From Cynocephalus volans (lineage: Eukaryota > Chordata > Mammalia > Dermoptera > Cynocephalidae), in contig NC_084462.1 in assembly GCF_027409185.1 (NCBI RefSeq), positions 157,405,490 to 157,469,489 on the forward strand: 64,000 bases of DNA, read 5' to 3'. Of this stretch, positions 23,145-35,180 are shown piece by piece. Positions within the stretch are counted from its first letter, which is position 1. Each line of letters begins with the position of its first letter. Below the pieces are notes generated by a model. The model made no database searches. It was not told where the DNA came from and saw only the letters and a list, made by a program, of their open reading frames with translations. Position numbers and translations under genes: made by a program.

Positions 23145-24712
23145 TTGATTCTCATTTTAGGAAAATATTTGGGGGCTAGGCACATATTGCTGTAAGCTGG
23201 ATTCTTCCCAGTCTCAAGGCTGGATACCACCACTCATAAATTTCCCCTGCCAAGACATTGCTATGTCACGCCATTTCCTATACACTTTAGCAGCCAGGAA
23301 TGGATTATCTGTGGGGATTTCTGTCCCTCCCTGATTCAGCATAACCAGGCTCTGAGTGGGGAAACGTGAAGGCAATTAGACTCTCAAGAACCCACAGAAT
23401 GTCTGTGATGGTTCCCCAGCATTCCAGCAATGCTTCGAGACACCGCACCACTTTAACCGAAACCCAACCCGCGATGCTGCTCCCCAACTCTGACCTTACG
23501 GACAGCCTCACCCAGGGTTTTGTAATTTATTATATTTCATCTCATGAATAAAATACCCAAGAATCAGTGAGTTGCAGAAAGAGCTCCAACAGTCCTCCTT
23601 TTAAAGAGATGCTCTAAGAAAAGACTACAGCTGGCGTCCTTCCCTGTAGCCTGAAGTCTGGAGGCAGAGACAGGATACAATTTCAGCCAAAAGTGCGCAC
23701 TGAGGACACGGCAAAGCCCCAGGCAGAGTTTTGCAGCAATTAACTATGAATGGAAGAGGCCTTGTCTCTCACGTGGTCAGCCAAATCACAAGAGCATTCT
23801 CTTCACTCATTATGATGTAGCTAAGACAATTAAGTATTGTAACTGTGGCACAATTAAAACCCCTGTAATTAAGGAAGGTGGGGATGAGGAGAAAAGGACC
23901 TTTGGTTCTGAAAACTCAGCCCAAGAGGTTGAACAAAAGAGCGATATATATATTCACCACTAGATGGCAGGCTTCCTGCTTTATTCTCTATCTCTCCCAA
24001 TTATATTCAACAGAGAAATGATCCCCAACCAGCACTGAAACAAATTAATCTCTCAGGTATCCAGACACATTTAGACTCATAGAATATTCAAGATGAACAA
24101 AAATTTAGTGAACTTTTTTTTGGCCAAACCTTACATTTACAGAAGAAAGAGAGAATCCCAAAAGTCAGTAAACCTGAGATTTACAAATTCCCCTAGGCCA
24201 GCTAGTTTTCTATTATTCCGCCCTGCCTCTTGACAAAAGCCAGCCCAACATCATCTTAAAAAGAGATATGACTTGGGAGTGTTCAGTTTTTGAAAAATTG
24301 CATAGAGCAGTGGCATGATTTTTGCACTTTTCTGTATGTATGTAATACTGATGAAAAAAAAGAGAGAATAATTCTTCCATAAATAGAGTGGGATGTTTAC
24401 CTAATTTCTGCCTTATAATTATTCATGAGCTTGGCTAGTCCTTGGCTAGTGAACAACTTGAAGTCTGGGATCCCTTATTCAGCTTTGTGCTCCCACAAGC
24501 CTTGTATAATGCCTGGCAAGTGGACAGATGACACATCTGATTTGCTTAAAGCAAATTAGTTGAGTCCCTGCAACCAGCTGGGTGACTTTACTCAAGAGAC
24601 TTGCTTCTCAGGACCTTGGCTTCAAAAAGAGAATGTTGAATTCACAATGTCTTCTAAATCTCTGAGTGCAAATATACAAAAGAAATGCCTAACAGAGCAT
24701 CAGGAATGTTGT
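23145..24712. other. Repeat-poor intergenic stretch
   Basis: Little recognisable repeat is present. AT-rich blocks such as 'CCCCTGTAATTAAGGAAGG' (23,860) could be old conserved non-coding DNA, but the sequence alone cannot show that. No exon was recognised. Confidence 0.35.
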
Positions 24713-25167
24713 AGGACAACAGTTCTCAAAGTACGGTCCGAGGAGCCCTAAGGGTACCCTCTCCCTTTTCCAACCTCATATCTGTGAGAGGGCAGGGTTT
24801 TTTCACGTATTCAATAAAAACAACATATTGCAAGAGACTGAATGAAGAAGCAGATATGAGAATCTATAAACCAAACATCAAAGAGATTTGCAAAAATGTA
24901 AAACAATGTCATTCTCGTAAATGTCCTGGATTTGGAAAATATAGTTATTGCTAGTAGAAATATGTAATATATATTTACATATGATAGGTTTTATAGTTAT
25001 TTTAAAACATATTCATAAATATTTGAAATTTTTATTAAATTTTTTAATATAATAAGGCAAATATCAAAATGTCTCACATAAACAAAAGAGTTCTTGGGGG
25101 TTCTCAATCCTTTTTAAGAGTGTAAAGTGGTCCTAAGACCCAAGAAGTTTGAGAACTACTGTTCTAA
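24713..25167 (-). mobile_element. hAT (Charlie-like) DNA transposon relic
   Basis: The ends are inverted: 'CAGTTCTCAAAGTACGGTCC' on the left, and 'AGTTTGAGAACTACTG' on the right, whose reverse complement starts CAGTAGTTCTCAAACT. The interior is AT-rich with 'AAGAGATTTGCAAAAATGTA', as in non-autonomous Charlie-type elements. No transposase frame remains. Confidence 0.65.
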
Positions 25168-25229
25168 GAGCTTAATCAATTCTTTTCTTAGCTCTCTCTT
25201 ATTTATCTTTCATTCTTCAAAAGCAGAAA

Positions 25230-25500
25230 TTTGTATATACAATGATGGTATTTCAGAATTATTTACAATAGCAAAGAAAAAAAGAAAAAAGATAGAACCT
25301 GAATGTCTAACACTAGAAGAAAGGTTTGATAATAATAAATATGCTCCATTAACTCAATGGAATTATATATTATAGAATCATATAATAAAATGATTCTATG
25401 ACATAATGTTAAGTGAAAAGACATAAATCAGTACTGTTGCTGATTATAAAATGTGAGACTAGAATCTATTATATAAAAATGAAAACACTAAACAGCTATT
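25230..25500 (+). mobile_element. L1 3' fragment
   Basis: 'ATTATTTACAATAGCAAAGA' and 'CATAATGTTAAGTGAAAAGA' are decayed versions of the L1 ORF2-3'UTR junction text. Confidence 0.55.
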
Positions 25501-28214
25501 ATATTATATTTGGATGCTGAGATTCCAGGTGGCATTTTTCTTGAATTAAACTAGTGGCAATTACTATTTCCCTACATACTTTTTAGAGCATCTTTTTTAA
25601 GTTACCACTGGTGGATACCTGGAACTCCCCAAGGTCTCTTACACTAGGCGCAAAGAGGCCATTGTCCTTTTCCATTTAACAAGCCCAAAACTTCCCGATT
25701 TTGAAAAGCCAACTTCCTCTAGCAGACCCCAACAAAAGTCGTTGTCTCCAAGGCCTCTGGGAACGATCCCTGACAAATGGCAGATCTGTAAAAACACACA
25801 GCTGGCCTGGCCACAGCACAGTCACCTGCCCCACTTAAGAGAACAGGTGCTGAATAGGAAGTTGTTGGGCTTTCAGTCTGTCCAGCCAGCCGACGAGGGA
25901 TGTTTGTGAAGGGAACAAAACTGAGTCTCCCCCTCACCAGGAGATTCTCCAGCACCCCCCCTCCCCTGCACTGCCCCCCCAACACACACACGTCCACACA
26001 CGTGCCCACGTGCACACATATACTCACACACCCAGGGTGGATTTGTGGTTATACTTCACAGGCGTGTTAATAAACTCACTCTTAAGCTCACTGCTTCTGA
26101 GGTTCTGAAGTAGAAAACGTTGCCAGAAGGAGGGTTCATGTGTCAAGGCATCCTCGCCCCATTAACTAGGTCCTGTTCCCATCTTTCCCAAAACCACCTA
26201 GGCTAATTCCCCTTCTTAATTCCAGAGGTGCTTCTGGTTCTATTTCAGACTCCCAGGACGGGCAGCACATGGTGAAAGCAATGCACTGGATGATTAAGGA
26301 GATGACTTTATCCAGGAGATTGCAATAGGGAGAATATTCATTAATGCAGAGGAAGGTCTCAGAGATAAGGCAGGGGGGCCTGCGGTTGTATAGAGGAAAA
26401 ATGGACGCGTCTTATTTGAAGGGTGGGATGGGAATCTGCTGAAAATGCAAAGGCAGGGTGGATCCTTGCCATTTCCCTTCTTACCGTTTGAGCACAGGGC
26501 TCAGAGAAAGTTCAACATGGTCAACAGGTTACCAAAAAGCTGGCCTCCCTTGTAGCTGAGCTGGGAGGCAGTAAGTAGTGAGCGAGGTCCCCGTGACTGC
26601 AGGGGAGGCGGGGCTGGGCTGGGGCTAGAGGGGGCTGTGGGCAGAAAAGAAGGGGCAGGAGGTGTACACGCATCTCCAGGTGCTCTTTTGGCAGCTGAAA
26701 CTTCCGTCGTCAAATTCATAAATCTTCTACTTCTCCCACCCTATTCTCTCCTGCTTCCTTCCTCAAATGGCAGGTGGGTGAGGATATGGTTGGAAAAAAA
26801 ACAATTCAATTCCTTTTATTCCCCCAAACACACATACAAACGCATGGGGCTCTGTTCCAACCTCCTGGAAGAAAACTGGCTGCCACCAGAGGATTCTGGC
26901 CAAATACTTGGGCTTCCTTTAGGATGTCTTTTGAAGAGAAAAAAAGATTTAAATGGTTGAATAGCTACAGTCACAATGGAAAGTTATAATTTTCCTTGGC
27001 AGTAAGAATAGCTTTTTCCTACCATCCTCTTTGATAAAGGCAGCTCTCCCCTTCAGTCCATCCAGATGTGTGGACAGTTTCCAGTCACATGGCACAGGTG
27101 TTAAAGCTGGAAGAAAAGATCAGCTGTTTCTGCCATCAGCACCTCTTTCCACCGCTGGAAAGACTCTGTGAAGGATTTGAGCTGCTGGCTGGAGATAAAA
27201 ACAATCGGGTGGAGGTTGTTTTGGAAACAAGGGGAGGGTTGGGGATTTTTCCATCTGGAATCACAGGTTCTTGGTGGCAGGGCCAGATGGAGCCACAATC
27301 TGTCTGTGGAGACAAAGCTCCTCTTGAAACTGGTTGTGCCAACGAGAATATGAGGTTTTGACCACATGATGACCAAAAGACAGGAAACTGAGATTGGTTA
27401 TGAAACTCCAAGGGTCAGTCGCTCTGACTTTGGTGAATGAAACCTGAATGTAATTCAGCGAGGAACTTCCTTGAGCTGATGGAAACAGGGATCGAAACTT
27501 CGAATTCAGATTGAGACCTTAGAAAAATAGCTTGCAGTCAGCCGGTCTCCATCCTCTTCTCTGAAGTCTTCTTTCAGCTGGGAGCAAACGTGCTTCCTTA
27601 ATGCACCAGAACCACGTGGGGACTTAAATTACTATAAAGGATTTTATAAAGCTGAGTGTCCCTGTCAACACTATTAATGAACATCCTCTAAACCACACTT
27701 AAGCCAAATTCCAAGGTATAATTAGGGATTCTGAACAATGATACAATGTAGATTGCATGTTTGCTTGAAGCTCCCAACATCCAATTAGTGGAATGTTAGC
27801 AGATTTCACAGAGCACAGCAGATGAAAACCTTCTGTCATAGCCTGCTTCCTAAGTCCTTCCTTCCAGGAGAGCTCTTTGTGTCACTTAATAATACCAAAA
27901 AGGAACACCTTCTTGGCTCTCAATGCTCGTCTTCCAACCAGAGATCACTTAACAAGTTGTGTCGCCTGGAGCAGGACACTTCTGCTCTCTTCTGTAAAAT
28001 GAAGCTGTTGGACATGGGTTGGTGGCTTTCAAACTTTTTAAAGCAGTGGAACCTTTTGTTTTCCCCCAAAGGAACACTTTATGATGGAACTCAATTTGTA
28101 AATATCTTTGTGTCATTGAAAGGAAGTATATTAAATGTGAAACTAATCAGAGGAAAGGGCTCAGCTCTGTGTCTTACAAGTAGACTATCAGTTCCCAGTA
28201 TTGGATCATTGCCT
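25501..28214. other. Repeat-poor intergenic stretch
   Basis: A CA-rich microsatellite-like run lies at 25,978-26,033. The rest is largely unique-looking sequence with no exon recognised. Open frames up to 133 codons (27,822-28,223) have no family resemblance and no splice context. Confidence 0.4.
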
Positions 28215-28545
28215 GTGCGTTAGTTTTCTGTTTCTTATAAAAGAACACCTGAAACTGGGTAATTTATAAAGAAGAGAAACGTATTTTTTACAGTTTAGGG
28301 GCTGGGGAGTTCAAGGTTGAAAGAGCACATCAGGTGAGGGCCTTCTTCTTGGTGGGAACTCTCTGTAGAGTCCTGTGGGGACGCAGGCCATCACATGGTG
28401 ACAGACTGGATTAATCCATTCATGAGGTCATAGCCTTTATAATACAATCACCTCACAAAGGTTCCACCTTTTGACACTGCCACATTGGGGATCAAGCTTC
28501 CAAGTGAGCTTTGGAGGGGACAATCATTCAGAGCATAGCAACCTA
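28215..28545 (-). mobile_element. Old LTR, MaLR-like
   Basis: The + strand reads 'CTGAAACTGGGTAATTTATA' and 'AGAAGAGAAACGTATTTTT', then 'CATTCATGAGGTCATAGCC'. This is the reverse complement of an MST/MLT1-type LTR. Boundaries are approximate. Confidence 0.7.
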
Positions 28546-29762
28546 CAAGTATTAAGTGCTTAATAAATGTTGAATAGGAAAATATTTGCACTCCAATGGA
28601 AAACTGTGCACGTTTAGAGCACACCCTTCCAGGTTGTCTGATTGTGATGCTTGAGGGCTCTGGGCTTTTCACTTGCCTTTGAGCTATTTTACAAATCTGT
28701 AAATTGTAGATACCTGGTAGCAATGCAAATAATTCTTGTTTATAGGCATACAAAAAAATTCTGCAGGTGGAGGTTCAATTGACTTCCCTCCCTATCCCCC
28801 AAGGGAAAAACCTGTTTCCTTCTATGTGTAAATCTATTTCAACAGTTCTTTACTCCATATAAATTTGTGCTTCTTTGACTTCTCGTTTGAACTGGTTGTA
28901 ACATCTTACCAGCATTCCTTAATGAGGAACTAAATATAAAATCTTTAACATGTGTTCATTTTATGTCTGTATGAGTGTCATGATCTTAGCTGTCTTCAAA
29001 AGTTACCTTAGCTTGAAAATTTATTAATAAAAGTTGAACATTTGGGTTTTTTTTTTTTTTTTTTTTCAAGTTCTTCACTGGTCTCCAATAGCATTTATGC
29101 TCTTCAAACAATTGACTTTAAAAATAAAATGTTATGGAAATGCCTTTAGGAAAGCAACACACACTCATTGGAAATAAGAAAAAAGAGGAAAAGTAACAAA
29201 GGCTGACAGTAGCTGGGCTCGCTTAGTCCTGAGAGGGCAGGTGGAGGGAGCAGTCACCCCAATTCAAGAGGGTGGGGCCTGGGGTGGCCTCCAGGTGGGA
29301 GCTGAGGGCTGAAATAGGGGAAAGCAACCAGCCCGGGGCAACCTAGCAGGGAGAGACCAGGCATTAACACTCCCACCTCACGCCCCTCCCTGCCACCACA
29401 GCCAAACCCAGTGGGAGCAAGAGGGCAAGGGAGAGTAGGCACCATGAGTGTCGGCCTCCAGGGTACAGAGCCAGGGACATTACTGTCATTCAGACAGCAA
29501 CAAAGGTAGCTGGGGATGAGAATCAAACCACCCACAGCTCACATCCAGGTTAATATGACTTTACCATCCCACTGTCATCAAAATGACTTTACTATTATTC
29601 CAGATGATGTTTGCCCAGAAAGACAAAAGTTGTAAATAACTTTACGGTTCATCCCAGGAACTTCCTGAAAGACACATCCTCTCTTCAATAGGAAGCATCA
29701 AAAGATGGTCTACACCCCAGAATTCTTTGAACTTCTCAGCTGGAAATCCTCCCTCTGATGCA
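28546..29762. other. Intergenic, no gene seen
   Basis: A T run lies at 29,047-29,066. A possible decayed LINE piece lies around 28,780-29,030. Nothing coding was recognised. Confidence 0.4.
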
Positions 29763-30236
29763 CCCAGCAATCATGACCCCACCAATCATGACCCTCACCA
29801 ATCATGACCCCCACCAATCATGACCCTCACCAATCATGACCCCCACCAATCATGACCCTCACCAATCATGACCCTCACCAATCATGACCCTCACCACAAT
29901 CATGACCCTCACCACAATCATGACCCCCACCAATCATGACCCTCACCAATCATGACCCTCACCACAATCATGACCCTCACCAATCATGACCCCCACCAAT
30001 CATGACCCTCACCACAATCATGACCCCCACCAATCATGACCCTCACCAATCATGACCCCCACCAATCATGACCCTCACCAATCATGACCCTCACCACAAT
30101 CATGACCCCCACCAATCATGACCCTCACCAATCATGACCCTCACCACAATCATGACCCTCACCAATCATGACCCCCACCAATCATGACCCTCACCACAAT
30201 CATGACCCCCACCAATCATGACCCTCACCAATCCTA
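29763..30236. repeat. 16/18-bp minisatellite with 182-bp higher-order period
   Basis: There are twenty-eight full tandem copies plus a partial one of a unit reading CAATCATGACCCYCAC (16 bp). The first copy is one base short. A variable base makes CCC or CTC types, and seven copies have an extra CA (18 bp). The order of types in units 10-17 (from 29,915) repeats exactly in units 21-28 (from 30,097). A block of eleven units (182 bp) was therefore duplicated within the array. The array has no coding frame of interest and is not a CRISPR: there are no unique spacers. Confidence 0.95.
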
Positions 30237-31464
30237 ATCAAGCATGCTTCCTCTGCACTGAAAGACCCCCTCAAATCAGACTTTGAAGTCTCAATAAATA
30301 TCCCAACTTTACCCTCCGGCTTTGGTTCTATGGAGCTGGTGTTCTCCCTTCCCACGGTGAGCAATGAACTCAGCCTTCCCCACAGGTTGCTTTGGGGATA
30401 CTTAGGAGATGGCATTTGACAGAAGGCAAATCTATTTGGAGGCAGTTGTGTGTGTGAGCCTGAATCATCCAGGGAGGTTTCCGCCCTGCTCAGTGGGGTG
30501 GTGGCATAAATATTCTTTTCTTTTCCTATGTAGATACAAAATCTAGAGTGTTGGGGCTGAAAGGAATCCCAGCGATGATCTCAATCCCTCCTTTACGGAT
30601 TAAGTCCCTGGGACTCATGGAGGGAGGTCAGCCCGTGGGATTCAGGTCCCACTTTGAATTCAAGTCCTGCAGCTCTGAGCCAGTTGTCCTGCAGTCATTC
30701 ATCCTCTTGCTCATTTGTTTATTTTTTTAATAATCACTCGCTGTACACTGAGCACTGTGGCAGGTGACAAGCGCTCACAAGTGGGGTCAGATTTTTGAGA
30801 CACTTGACCCCTTTTTGCCTTCCACCCCTTTGAAGCAGACCCTGGCTTTGGGTTTTTTTCCTGTAGAAAGCTGTGGAAGGGCGGAAAGCTGAGACTCGTC
30901 TGTGAGAACCTTCAGCTTCCAATCCCTGAAGTCTAAACACTTAGGAAGAACGAAGAAGACTATAGGTAAAGACCCAAAAGTCTAGGAAAGGCTTTTCCTG
31001 GGCTGGTGTTGGAGAGGGGAGGATGAGAGCAGAAAAGGGATGGGTCCCAAGAGGGGTGGCCTGTGCCCTGGTCTGGGGTAAAGCCCCACGGATGCCCGCA
31101 GCAGACCCCCGAGAGGGAACGACTCTGTGGACAGGACTCTGGCGGGGCTCAGAGATCTCTGTGATGAAGCAGCAGAGTGACCCCACACCTCCCCAGGACA
31201 AGACTGAGGAACAGCTCGGGAATGGCCTGGGGGACCAACAAGCAGGACCAAATGCCCTGGCACCATTAGGATGTTGTCACCATTAAAACCTTGAAACTTC
31301 CCAACAACCCCTGGGGAGCTGGTGCTGCCAACATTCACAGGATGGACCTGCAGAGCTGGGGACCTGTGGTCATAGGAGAAGAAAAAACTGCTTCCTGCAT
31401 CTGGGGTGTGAGGACCTCCTTAACAGAGAGTAATCCTGGGCAAAGTGATGCTGGGGGACAGATG
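30237..31464. other. Intergenic, no gene seen
   Basis: Unassigned sequence. A short L2/MIR-like phrase occurs near 30,740-30,770 ('GTACACTGAGCACTGTGGCA'). Overlapping minus-strand frames at 30,982-31,338 show no family signature. Confidence 0.4.
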
Positions 31465-31478
31465 CTGTTGTTGCTTTT

Positions 31479-31585
31479 TCAAACTTTTTTTTGGTGGGGG
31501 GTGCAGCTCGCCAGTGCAGGGATCGAACCCTGGACCTTGGTGTTATGAGCACCAGGCTCTAACCAGCTGAGCTAACTGGCCAGCT
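31479..31585 (-). mobile_element. tRNA-derived SINE monomer
   Basis: 'GGGATCGAACCCTGGACC' is the reversed B box, and 'CCAGCTGAGCTAACTGGCC' the reversed 5' end. The T-rich left side is the tail. CTGTTGTTGCTTTT (31,465-31,478) and CTGTTGTTCCTTTT (31,586-31,599) form a 14-bp target duplication with one mismatch. Confidence 0.88.
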
Positions 31586-31639
31586 CTGTTGTTCCTTTTA
31601 AAAGAAGCCATGATATTCCCAGCAAACACAGTGTTTTCT

Positions 31640-31860
31640 TTTTAAAATTGATTTACTTTAATTAATTAATTTATTGAAACATAGTTGATTGTACATATCT
31701 GTGGGGTACAGAGTTAAATATCAATACCAGTGTGCAATATGTGATGCTCAAATCAGGATATTTAGTATATTCGACGTGACAGAGTGTAATCACTTTGGTG
31801 GTCCTTTACCAATTGCTCGCAACTCCCCTCCCCCCACCTCCACACAGTGTCATCTTTCAC
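31640..31860 (-). mobile_element. L1 3'-UTR fragment
   Basis: 'GATTGTACATATCTGTGGGG' and 'ATCAGGATATTTAGTATATT' are the reverse complement of an L1 3'-UTR segment, flanked by an AT-rich tail region on the left. Confidence 0.65.
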
Positions 31861-31874
31861 ATGAGAGTGTTTCT

Positions 31875-32006
31875 CTCCTGTTTTCAGGAAGAAACAGGAG
31901 GATTAGAATGTCTTTCTTGCATCTGCTGTTTTTCCAGTGACTTTAGCTCAAAATAGTCCTTATGCCAAAGTGGTGTATTTGGGGGTGGCCTATTCTGCCA
32001 CCTTCA
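31875..32006 (-). mobile_element. Truncated LTR, family 'A' copy 1
   Basis: 'CATCTGCTGTTTTTCCAGTG' and 'TTTAGCTCAAAATAGTCC', then 'GGGTGGCCTATTCTGCCACC' and TTCA, match the minus-strand LTR at 41,065-41,625 near its 5' end ('CACCTGCTGTTTTTCAACTG...TTTAGCTCAAAATAGTTA...GGGTGGCATGTTCTCAACTC...'). Only about 130 bp of this copy remains. Confidence 0.75.
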
Positions 32007-33166
32007 CCAGGATTGGGGTGAGAGGGAGAGGAGGAGTGTGCCCGAGAGGGCGGGAAGCATGTGCGGCCTCACCGCCTGTCCCCTGCCCTGCAGCTGGCCC
32101 CTCTCCGCAGCTGGCTGCTGGCCAGATCTCAGATTCCAGTCTTTTCCACGGCCCAAGAGGACCAGACTTTCAAAGGGGGGAAGGAAGAGTGGAGGGGGAG
32201 GGAAGGAAGGGATCAGAAAAGAGGACGGGGAGTCTAGGAGAGCAGAAGGGGAGGTGAGAGGAGAGGGAGGGTGGTGGGGAAGGAGGAGAGAAGGGAAATG
32301 AGTCACTAATTGTGCAGCTGTGGCTCCCAAGGCCTCGGGACCTTTTGGTCCTTAACTCTTGCTCTGGGGCCTGTCACGGGGGGGCTCAGGGGGGCTGTGT
32401 GCTGTGTCTCATGAATTCATGAAGTCCCTCAAATTTAAATTTGCAAAGACCTCCAAAAGAAATACTGAGAGGCACAGACCTGCATTTTAAGAAGACTATG
32501 CTCAACCTTCAGCTTTAAACTTGTCCCCTCCTGGGTCACCCCAGCTTCAGTAGAACGAGCCAGTACTTTTCACACATCCAGTGATCATGGTGACAACTTT
32601 ATTGCAATGTTTTCTTTGTATGTAATGGACTAATCTGTTGAAGGCAAACATTTAAGATAAATCACAAGCTTTATAACACTGTTAGGGTTCTTTTGGTTTC
32701 CTAATTTATAGGGAGCCTTTAAAAACAGACATGGCCCACATGTCCCTCAATCACTGAGAAGCCCTGATGCACGTCCCACAGCCCTGGGCCTCGTCTAGGG
32801 CCAGTTCCTCTGGAGGACACCCACAGGGACAAGGAAAACCTCCTGAAATGCTTAGGAGTGAAGCCAAATTAAGTCACAGCCGTCATTCCTCAGTGGTCCC
32901 ACGACGGCAAGAACTCGTTTTCTTTCCTGAGAGATGAAGGGGGGAGAGAAGGGAGATGCCCTAGATGCCAATCAGGGAATATTTTTAGTCCTAGCACTGT
33001 GCCCCCTTTTTGTTGGTGGCCCACCCAACAGCCTCTCCCAACCCCTTCTTCCCACGAACTTGCCTCTCATACAGGGCATGGAAATGCCAGATGCCTTCCC
33101 AGCCTCCTCTGCAGCTAGAAGCCTTGTGACCTAAGTCCGGTCAATGAGATAGAAGGAAAATTCTCC
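32007..33166. other. Intergenic with purine-rich tract
   Basis: A strand-biased G/A tract occupies about 32,160-32,300 (GGAAGG, GGGAGG and GGAGAG runs). It makes spurious open frames on both strands. The remainder has no recognised gene. Confidence 0.5.
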
Positions 33167-33178
33167 TGGTGGCTTTTA

Positions 33179-33281
33179 TTTATTTATTCATTTTTAAAGA
33201 TGACGGGTAAAGGGATCTCACCCCTTGACTTGGTGATGTCAGCACCATGCTCTCCCAAGTGAGCCACAGGCCAGCCCATCT
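33179..33281 (-). mobile_element. tRNA-derived SINE monomer
   Basis: The reverse complement reads GGGCTGGCCTGTGGCTCACT and so on, through 'CAAGGGGTGAGATCCC' to an A/T-rich tail. TGGTGGCTTTTA occurs exactly on both sides (33,167-33,178 and 33,282-33,293), giving a perfect 12-bp target duplication. It is a recent insertion. Confidence 0.92.
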
Positions 33282-33486
33282 TGGTGGCTTTTAGAAAATA
33301 TTTTCCTCTCTGATGAAAATATAGAGGTGAGAGAAAAGCTCTCTCATCCATCTCCCTGTTTTTGGATAAAGGGGGTGCAGACAAGGTGCCTGTTGCTGAG
33401 ATGGTCATCCTGCCACTGTGAGAGACAAGCCTGGGGCAGAAGGTGTGCTGAGAGGGAGGGATAGAAGGACTCCATGGAATAACCAC

Positions 33487-33870
33487 CGGAATGACCATCG
33501 AGCCACCACAGGAAGTACCCCAGGCTCTCCCGAGCTGGAGAAGTGGGGGGCTGAGGGCCTTGGTCACAACCTCCCCACATGAGCAACCAGCCCAGCAACG
33601 ACCACAAAGCCCGCCACTGCAGGAAGCGCCCCAGGCTCTACTGAGCTGGGGTGGGGGGGGCCGATGGCATCCGTCATGCTCCCCAGCATGAGCAACCAGC
33701 CCAGCAATGACCACCAAGCCTCGGCCATGCCACCCCCACACCTGCAGCCAGCCCAGCAACAACCACTGATGACCACTGAGCTGCTGCAGGAAGCGCCCTG
33801 GGTTCCTGAGCTGGGGAGGTGGGAGGTGAGGACTTTTGCCACACCGCCCTGACATCTGCACCCAGCCTGA
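33487..33870. repeat. GC-rich imperfect tandem repeat (about 110-bp unit)
   Basis: Repeated landmarks are 'GGAAGCGCCCCAGGCTC'-type text at 33,511, 33,622 and 33,789, and 'ATGAGCAACCAGCCCAGCAA' ending near 33,599 and 33,706. Each is followed by YGACCAC. The copies are about 110 bp, and a short 60-bp copy lies between the second and third full ones. The repeat creates a long minus-strand frame of 381 codons (33,184-34,329) that starts and ends outside it in unrelated sequence, so no protein is called. An A-rich stretch (34,045-34,074) follows 170 bp downstream. Confidence 0.75.
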
Positions 33871-34080
33871 CAATGACCAAGCCACAGATGGAAGCTCCCT
33901 GGTCTCCCCTTTGGGAATGAGGGGGGTGCCACAGTCCTCAATCCTGCCCCTTCTCCTTCCTCCTTCTTTCATCCCATTTCCTTCCCCATTCCCCTCTCTC
34001 CCTCCCTCCCAACTGTTCTGCAACAGCATCATAGAATGTAAAGAAATAATAAAATAAAAATAAATTTTAAAAAAGGATTC

Positions 34081-34265
34081 CGGGGCTGACCCCATGGTGC
34101 ACTTGGGTGAGTGTGGCGCTTGGGAGTGCAGTGGCACTCCCGCCGTGGGTTCAGATCCTATATAGGGATGGCCGGTGCGCTCACTGGCTGAGCACGGTGC
34201 GGGCGACACCAAGCCAAGGGTTGCAATCCCCTTACCAGTCACGAAAAAGACAAAAAAAAAAAAAA
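34081..34265 (+). mobile_element. Dimeric tRNA-derived SINE
   Basis: Two related units are joined head to tail by 'CCTATATAGGGATGGCCGG'. The first has 'GCCGTGGGTTCAGATCC' and the second 'GCCAAGGGTTGCAATCCC' as B-box-like regions. The tail is A-rich. AAAAGGATTC flanks it exactly on both sides (34,071-34,080 and 34,266-34,275). The 'TATAGGGATGGCCGG' linker is what points me to a colugo genome. Confidence 0.9.
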
Positions 34266-34559
34266 AAAAGGATTCTGCTGAGCTGCTGCACCAACCCGTG
34301 AACTGTCTACACCCAGACTTCTTAATCATGAGAGATAATTAAATAGCTTTTTAAATTTAAGCTACTCTTACAAGATGTTCTACAATCTGCAGTCAAAAGC
34401 ATTTCTAACACCCAGGGCTGTGCTACAATTTGTAGAGGATACAGAGACATCCAAAACTTGGTTTCTTCCTTCTGTTCTAGAAGCTCATAGTCAAGGTGGG
34501 GAAACTAGACATATGTACCCAATTCAACATCCTTCAAAATTAAACAACTTAGAATATAG

Positions 34560-34995
34560 TCAAGTTTTAAATTGAAAGTAACAGCAATTCCACTCCCAAG
34601 GATTTTTCCCAAGAATGTGTGTTCAAAGATATCCATTGAATTGTAACATATACTAGAAAAAATGTGGACATACCCTAAATGTGTTCAACAACAGGGTTTG
34701 AAATTACAGCCCATATATAAATGGAATATCATGAAGTTAGTATAGATGATGATGTTGATCTGTACTTAATGACAGGAATTCTCTAGATAATAATGAGAAA
34801 AATGTAGGCTATCAACTGTGTATTATATAAATCCACTCATGCAGAAAAACATCTCTGAGTCTGGTTATATGTGATACTGTCAGCAGTAATCATTGCTATG
34901 TGATGGAATTATGGTTTGTTTTAATTTTCTTTTACACTTTTTCTGTACTTTTTGTACTTGTTGCAATGAACACATATTGCTTTTACAATAGTTCC
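34560..34995 (+). mobile_element. Old L1 3' end
   Basis: 'AATGGAATATCATGAAGTTA', a GATGATGTTGATCTGTACTT tract, and 'TTGCAATGAACACATATTGC' with 'TTTTACAATAG' match the 3' end of an old L1. It is 5'-truncated. Confidence 0.7.
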
Positions 34996-35180
34996 ACTAA
35001 GAGCATTTACAAATGTGACTGGTTAGCAAGGCTATATATGGTAATAGAGTATGGTTAAGAGCTTTAAAAAACCTGCCCATACTTATCATGCATCAGCTAT
35101 TTGCAAAACAAATGGTACATGGCGAGGGGATGGAGAACACCAAAAAACAGATCCACAATCCCACACACAGTCCATGGTTT

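Noticed and set aside
29763-30236. CRISPR-like array of regularly spaced short repeats
   Set aside because: The repeats are directly adjacent with no unique spacers, and the context is a mammalian chromosome. It is a minisatellite.
33184-34329. 381-codon open frame on the minus strand
   Set aside because: It spans a SINE, a GC-rich tandem repeat, an A-rich stretch and a second SINE. The translation is low-complexity Gly/Trp/Leu text with no domain, and the frame exists because the tandem repeat lacks stops.
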